NCBI GenBank assembly: GCA_039720395.1
Contig: CM077833.1
Span: 1,514,797-1,578,796, forward strand
Origin: Liquidambar formosana
Lineage: Eukaryota; Streptophyta; Magnoliopsida; Saxifragales; Altingiaceae
Length of the DNA: 64,000 nt
Direction of reading: 5' to 3'
Shown here: one piece after another, positions 58,890-64,000 of the stretch
Layout: each line of letters begins with the position of its first letter
How positions within the stretch are numbered: position 1 is the first letter of the stretch
Made by a program: the position numbers and the translations under genes
Notes under the pieces: model-generated
Told to the model about the DNA's origin: nothing
What the model saw: the letters and a program-made list of their open reading frames with translations, nothing else
Databases searched by the model: none

Positions 58890-60824
58890 CTAATGATCTC
58901 TCGTCGTTCTTCTCTTCCTACTTGACTCGCCTCTACCATGACCAACATGAGGAATCCTCTGGGGTGGCATTGGTTGTGGTGGACGTAGTGTGGAGACCTG
59001 TTGCAAAGAAAATCCATTAATAAAAAGGGTAATGTTTTTAGCTCCTATGATTGGAATGAACAAGGGATTGTCTTACAGTGGGATTTAAACGCCTTCTAGC
59101 ATGGAGTTGGCTAAGCTCATCCTAACAAGATCCCACTTTAATCCTTCGCTAAGTTCGAGGCACTCCTGTGCATACTCTCGAGGAACCTAAAAAATGAACA
59201 TGGTTAATAAATGATGAAAAAAGGTTTCAAGGAAGGCAAAGGCTTAGAGCTTACATTCTCGTAGCTCGAGTCAATATTAGGGAGTTCATTAAAAGCAGGG
59301 CGAGTAATTTCAATCCTCATAAATTCCAACCCATTGCATAGGTTCACTTGCCTATCAAGAACTGGGAGAGGTGGTTGTGCAATTCCCTCCATCTCACAAT
59401 CATCAGCACCATGAGTCATGCCCGTGGATGACCCTACTGTGGAACTATGTCCACAAGCTCGCCGGCCCTACAATAAACAATTTGCCTAAGAGGAGTGCTC
59501 GCAAAAATCAATAATAAAAAGAATGGGATAGAGACTCACCCCTTGAGGTGGAAAGCCAACCCTAAGACGCATCAAGAATTTATTGCAGAAGGTCATATAA
59601 TCAGTATTGGGCGAGGTGAACTCCTCAGCATCCCACCGAGTTAGAGCCTCCATAAACTCATCCCCATCCAAGGAGTCTGTGTGCCTCATGTTCATTGGAG
59701 GCAAGACAGGGGTAAGAGCGGCATCCACACGTCCTTTCACTTGCCTAAGGACACGCTCTCCTAAGTACCAATACCGCCCTAAGGGACCCTCAAAGAGTAC
59801 CCTCTTCCCAATCAGTTCCAAACAGGACACACACCTCCTGGGTAGCCTAGCTTCCCATAGTCCCCATGGGCTCCATTCTATCTGTTGAAGTTGAAAAAAA
59901 TGATGAGCAAGATAATAAAAATGAAAGAAAGAAAAGAATGAGGAAGGTGGATTACCATGTCGGCATTCAGACTCGCCAAGTATGCCCTTGCATGGGCATA
60001 GTCATGCCTGTTAGGGGCACACACAGCTATCTTGCTAGGAGCATAACTCCCAAGTATGGGCTACTCCTGTATCTTATTGTCCAGTGTGGGGCGGCATAGT
60101 CCCAAATACTCATAGTACCATATCTGTCAAAATTCAAGAAAAGCAATTAAAATCAAATCAAGTTTGAGAGGAACTTAAAAAATTAAACATTTTTATTTAC
60201 CTCCCAAACAAATGGAAGCCCACCAAAGTTCTTGGAAACCCCTCGGGACATGTTAGACATAGATCTATACATGGTGGCTAGTGTTGCTCCTCCCCAGTTG
60301 TACTGTAATACCCGTGTCATTTAATTAGGATAATCTTACCTTTAATGCATAATTTGCATGTACTTTACTTGATTTGTCAGGTATTGTCACGTGTGGGTAT
60401 TGCATGTGTGTGATGTTGTTGTGTTTACGATTTCACACTCTTAGACTGCTGAAAATTTGGCTAAGTGTTGGGAAAAAATGAATTTTCATAAATCTTCGTT
60501 TTTTAAGATAATTTTTGGCGATAATGGAAGTTTATAATATTATAAGACATCTGTGATTTTATGGGATTTTATTATCACATTTAGATCGATTTACTCGTAT
60601 GTTTATTTTCGGAAAATCTGTCGGGAGTCGGATTTTGTACTAAAACTTGAAAATGAGATTTTGATATACTTGGAATTTGATTTTTTTGATATTTTATTTG
60701 GATTCAAATGGGGGGTTATTTGCTTATTTTCATTAAATAACTTAAAGTAAAAGATTACTTAAATGTTTTTAATGAAAAGAAGGCTGTGATCAGTGCTGAT
60801 GAGGGATTGCCTGATGGACTGTCA

Positions 60825-60991
60825 TGTTTCAGCTGTCTGTGTATTTCAGACGGCTGAAACATGTTTCAGCCGGCTGAAACACAATTTTCAGACGGCTGAA
60901 AGTTTACATTTGAGCCGTCTGAACAATCCAGAGAAGGAGAATTTTTTTTATTTAGTTTTAGCCAGCTGAAAATTATTTTCAGCCGTCTAAA
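60825..60991 (+). repeat. Cluster of TTTCAG(A/C)CGGCTGAAA palindromes
   Basis: Seven copies of CAGNCGNCTGAAA-type motifs in both orientations. GTTTCAGCCGGCTGAAAC at 60863-60880 is a perfect 18-base palindrome. The cluster lies about 110 bases before the AG-rich run that looks like leader sequence. Confidence 0.8.
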
Positions 60992-61910
60992 AACCTCGAC
61001 TGGCAGATTTTTTTTAGAACAAATGACGCATGTGCCCCTCACCCCTTTTCAAAACCTTCATATCACGACTCTAACACCCATTTTTCAGCATTTTGAGTGT
61101 TAGAGAGAGAGAGAGAGAGAGGAGAGAGAAAAGGCTTGTTTGGAGAGAGAAAAGGCTTGTTTGGAGAGAGAAAATCACATTTTTCTCTTGCATGCATGGG
61201 TTTTTGACTCTCTCTCCTCATTTTAACGCTTGGACTCGCGTTCTAGGGGCTAGATTTGAAGATCTACACGTGATTGGAGAGGATTCAAGCCTGATCTGTA
61301 GAGTTTGGAGTTTATTCTTGCATTCTAGGCTCAGATCTGACCTTCCCAACATATTTTCTCTACGTTTGGTGCAACATACTTGAGGTAGGTGTAATTTTCA
61401 AGGGTTTTAACCGTAGGGATGATAATGGGATAGTATATAAGCCCACATATGTTGGATAAAAATGTATTTTGGGTGTTATTTATGAGTTTAAGTGATATTT
61501 GGGTGGGTTATCATGCACATTTGTAATGCATGTACTGAGGGGTCTAGTTTACATAACCCTATATTTAGGAATATTACATTTGGGAGTATAAGGGTTGATA
61601 TACTTGTTATATTTTGGTTTATTTTGGATGTATATGCTATGTAAATTCTTGTTGGTCTATATTTCACATGTTTTACATAGCTCCCACATGTTATATGATT
61701 ATGAAATAACTATATATTGTTGATTTCTGGAATAGCTGACACATACATGAGTTTTTATGCTTTTCATGGCATTCATTGGCATAAAAATGCATGAAATGAA
61801 TTTAATTAATTACTTGGTAAAAGTATATTAAAAAGGGTCATTAGATTTGGACTACTAGCGGTCAAGGGACTTAGCGGTGTTTTCCATTCCTTTGGTCCTG
61901 GGTACTTTTC

Positions 61911-61982
61911 GATTCCAGGTAGGAACCCTTGTGTTCCCGAATCAGAGGCTACTTTCCGGTTCCAGGTAGGAACCCTTGTGTT
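61911..61982 (+). repeat. Direct repeat in LTR F
   Basis: The TTCCAGGTAGGAACCCTTG core occurs at 61911-61935 and 61958-61982, 47 bases apart, with similar flanks. Function unknown. Confidence 0.7.
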
Positions 61983-63163
61983 GTCCTCTTGGAGGTGGGT
62001 GTAAATCCTCCGTTTTCGCGCGAAGACTCCTGCGGGAGTGGTCGGTAATTATGGATTATGTTAAATGGACATGAGTCGCATATCATTCATGACATTGCAT
62101 GGGTTTTAATTATTTTAAGCATGATTGTAATAGGTTATATTATCATGCTTTGGTTATTTCTATATGAAAATTATATCTACTGGGTTTTATACTCACTCCT
62201 ATGTTTATAAACCTTTTTCAGATGATTTCATAGCTGGGGAGACTTCGCCTTGAGGTGCTATGCTTTGATGGGAAAAATTTTAATATTATGGATATGTATT
62301 AACTAAACACTATGTATTCGGCCAATGGGCGCTAGACACGTAATAACTCATGGTTTGTAATATTTTAATTTCGTAGGTTTCTTCATATGGTTTATTTAGC
62401 AGGTGATGATACCAATGATGGATGATAGGAACTTTTATAACTCTTTTATACAGGATTTTGTTACGATATGTTCCATTTACGAATGGGTCATGCCGAAATT
62501 TTTATTAAAATTACCGGTTTTCTAACACGTGCCATTCACATGCTTCCTAAATGATTTTCTTAATTAAACTAGATTTATTAATATTGATCACGGATTAATT
62601 AATTTGGGTCGTGACATGTACCTCCCAATCTTGTGAACATCCACCATGCAAGCAAGATAGCCCAGTTGTGCCATGTCATTGGCACCAACAAAGAGAGTGC
62701 AAGAGAGCATATAAATCAGGAATGCCCTAGCCATGCACTCGGGATCCACTCCCACACCTTCTTCTTGATTGGCAAAGTTCTCAAATAGCCATGTCCGCCT
62801 AACGCCCCGTGAGCTAGCCTCAATGTCCATCCCCAACATAGACAGGAGATAGTCACCATCCGTGTTGGCATCCCCATAATATGCCAACCTCTTCCCCTTG
62901 AGACTTAGGCCGGCGATGATTGAAAAATCTTTGGGAGTCATAGTCATCTCCCCAAAGCTAAAGTGAAAGGTGTTGGTGGTATCCCACCATAACTCAACTA
63001 AGGCAAATAGGGTTTGCCTGTCCCATTGTTCATTCCATAAAGAATCAAGGAACCAACTAAAACCCGCCTTTTTAATGATGTCCCTTGCAGTAGGTTGGGT
63101 GTATTCCAAGTGTTTCCACCACCCAATGAGGTTCTTTATGGAAGACCTTGTGCGTAGGTCTTA

Positions 63164-63790
63164 GAAGTTGGGCTAATCAAGAGAATTACTCATCTAGTTA
63201 GTGTAAAAATTATGGGCAAGCATTGATAATTGGCTTTTCAAAAGCTAAGTCTTTTAGTTCACGAACAAGTAAACTTTGCTTTGAAAGTTTATGAAAACAT
63301 TGGCTTAATTCTTCAAACTCATGATCATTGGTAAACCATGCATTCCAAGACCATGGAAACATGGATTTTTCAAAGGAAATAATAAGCAAACTTCGTTTTC
63401 CAAAGTGGTTTTTTAAGGAAAAAATAAGCAAACCTTGTTCATGAAAACATTGGTTTTTCAAAAATACAGCAAACTTTGTTTTTTAAAGTTCATGAAAATG
63501 CTTGGTTTTGTTTCTAAAATCAATTAGAAATGAATGCCTATGATTTTGCCTTGCAATACACATCAATTTTACAAAGATTGGATGATCTTTCATCACTTGG
63601 GCATTTTATCAAACACTTGGTGGGCACTATTCACCAAGCTTTGCAATTGAATTCTTTTCACATCCAATCCTTGCCAAAATCAAAGGGCATTGCAAACATT
63701 GTTACGAATACTCATAGAGAGTTCATGGGAATGCATTTCAATCAACAAAAATGAAAATTTCAAAGAAAAGTTTAAGTTGGGTAAGCTTAC
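63164..63790 (-). other. Probable intron or upstream region of the PMD gene with degenerate repeats
   Basis: 63215-63500 contains repeated phrases such as AGCAAACTTTGTTTT, TCATGAAAACATTGG and TTTTTCAAA at irregular 50-75 base spacing. No coding signal. If the candidate first exon at 63934 is real, this is its intron; a clear acceptor was not identified. Confidence 0.4.
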
Positions 63791-63934
63791 CTCTTGTTTG
63801 GAATGAAGAAAAGAGAGATGATTCCTTGGTTCTAGGAGCAATTTCCCTTGAGGAACATCATATCTTGGAGCTTTGTATCTACTCTTTGAATCAAGGAATG
63901 GATACTTTGAAGTGGGAGCTTCATTGGAATCCAT
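63791..63934 (-). other. Candidate first exon of the PMD gene
   Basis: ATG at 63934, 48 codons (MDSNEAPTSKYPFLDSKSRY onward), ending in GAG before a good GTAAGC donor, in phase 0. An acceptor at about 63147 (after ATAAAG) would join it in frame to NLIGWWKH. Plausible but unproven; it may be chance. Confidence 0.35.
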
Positions 63935-64000
63935 AGTGGATGAACTAGCTTGTTTTGAACAAAAATGGGTTTAATAGGTTTTTGATTTGCAAAGTGCTGC

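Larger units (their letters stand above)
60304..62616 (+). repeat. Solo LTR F inserted in the PMD gene
   Basis: 2313 bp, TGTAATACCC to GGTCGTGACA, flanked by a perfect tgtac duplication (60299-60303 and 62617-62621). No primer site or coding region is present. It holds a palindrome cluster (60825-60991), an AG repeat at 61102-61121, and two copies of a 25-base direct repeat. The plus orientation is inferred from the order palindromes, AG-rich leader, GGTAGGT donor-like site. The family is unrelated to the others here. Confidence 0.9.
58890..63163 (-). pseudogene. PMD (MAIN-like) gene with introns, disrupted
   Basis: Exon reading on the minus strand: about 63150-62622 continuing after the F insertion at 60303-60201, then 60123-59956, 59881-59540, 59467-59255, 59186 to about 59085, and 58997-58890. 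Each junction has GT donors and AG acceptors, and complete exons are multiples of three. Motifs typical of the plant mobile domain: ALVELWWDTTNTFHFSFGEM, DFSIIAGLSLKG, YNWGGATLA (across the F target site) and EYLGLCRP. The tail is basic (GRGESSRKRRTTRDH). Family members are nuclear and linked to silencing in Arabidopsis. Damage: solo LTR F in the first exon, an in-frame TAG at 60063-60061, and a TAA at 59087-59085 unless a weak donor just before it is used. Confidence 0.75.

Noticed and set aside
61093..61383. 96-codon ORF starting in the AG repeat of LTR F
   Set aside because: The first third is simple-sequence translation and the rest has no motif. It lies in an untranslated leader position.

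Overview
This is a eukaryotic nuclear window, almost certainly from an angiosperm and probably a woody eudicot. The evidence is nested LTR retrotransposons of plant lineages, a plant-mobile-domain (PMD) gene with introns, and TTTAGGG-type motifs. There are no bacterial operons, tRNA genes, rRNA genes or CRISPR arrays. All calls come from reading the sequence; no database search was run.

Layout, left to right. D (1-3878 and 20773-23004, plus strand) is a decayed Ty1/copia element. It has an LTR cut by the window edge, an initiator-Met primer site and a long AT-rich leader. Faint Gag and integrase remnants lie beyond an insertion. That insertion is E (3879-20772, minus strand), a complete 16.9 kb Ty3/gypsy element of Tat/Ogre type. 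C (23005-28937, minus strand) is a truncated, more distant Tat-type element. A (28938-40466, continuing at 57172 to about 58660, plus strand) is an old relative of E. A carries two solo LTRs of the D family and is split by B (40467-57171, plus strand), a complete and young member of the same family. B sits precisely inside A's antisense ORF, with a CTTTG target duplication. From 58890 to the right edge lies a minus-strand PMD (MAIN-like) gene with introns. A 2.3 kb solo LTR (F, 60304-62616) interrupts its coding sequence.

A, B and E share one architecture: LTR, tRNA-Arg-like primer site, gag with two CHHC knuckles, retropepsin, G-patch (replaced in B), a short Ogre-style intron, reverse transcriptase, RNase H, a second RNase H, integrase, a hairpin enclosing an A-rich run, then an antisense PMD/DUF7745-like ORF with its own TATA promoter. 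In E and B a tandem array of small hairpins lies between that ORF and the 3' LTR. gag-pol would supply replication. The antisense ORF product may be nuclear, because it has a strongly basic tail, but its role is unknown.

The most unusual signals are four. (1) The 3' UTR repeat array consists of hairpins whose two arms change together. (2) One palindromic module is shared by the LTR promoter of E and the antisense-ORF promoters of A, B and E. (3) The LTR promoter and first-exon segment has been swapped between E and B while their LTR ends and coding regions stayed alike. (4) The antisense ORF stays open in E, whose gag-pol is full of stops.
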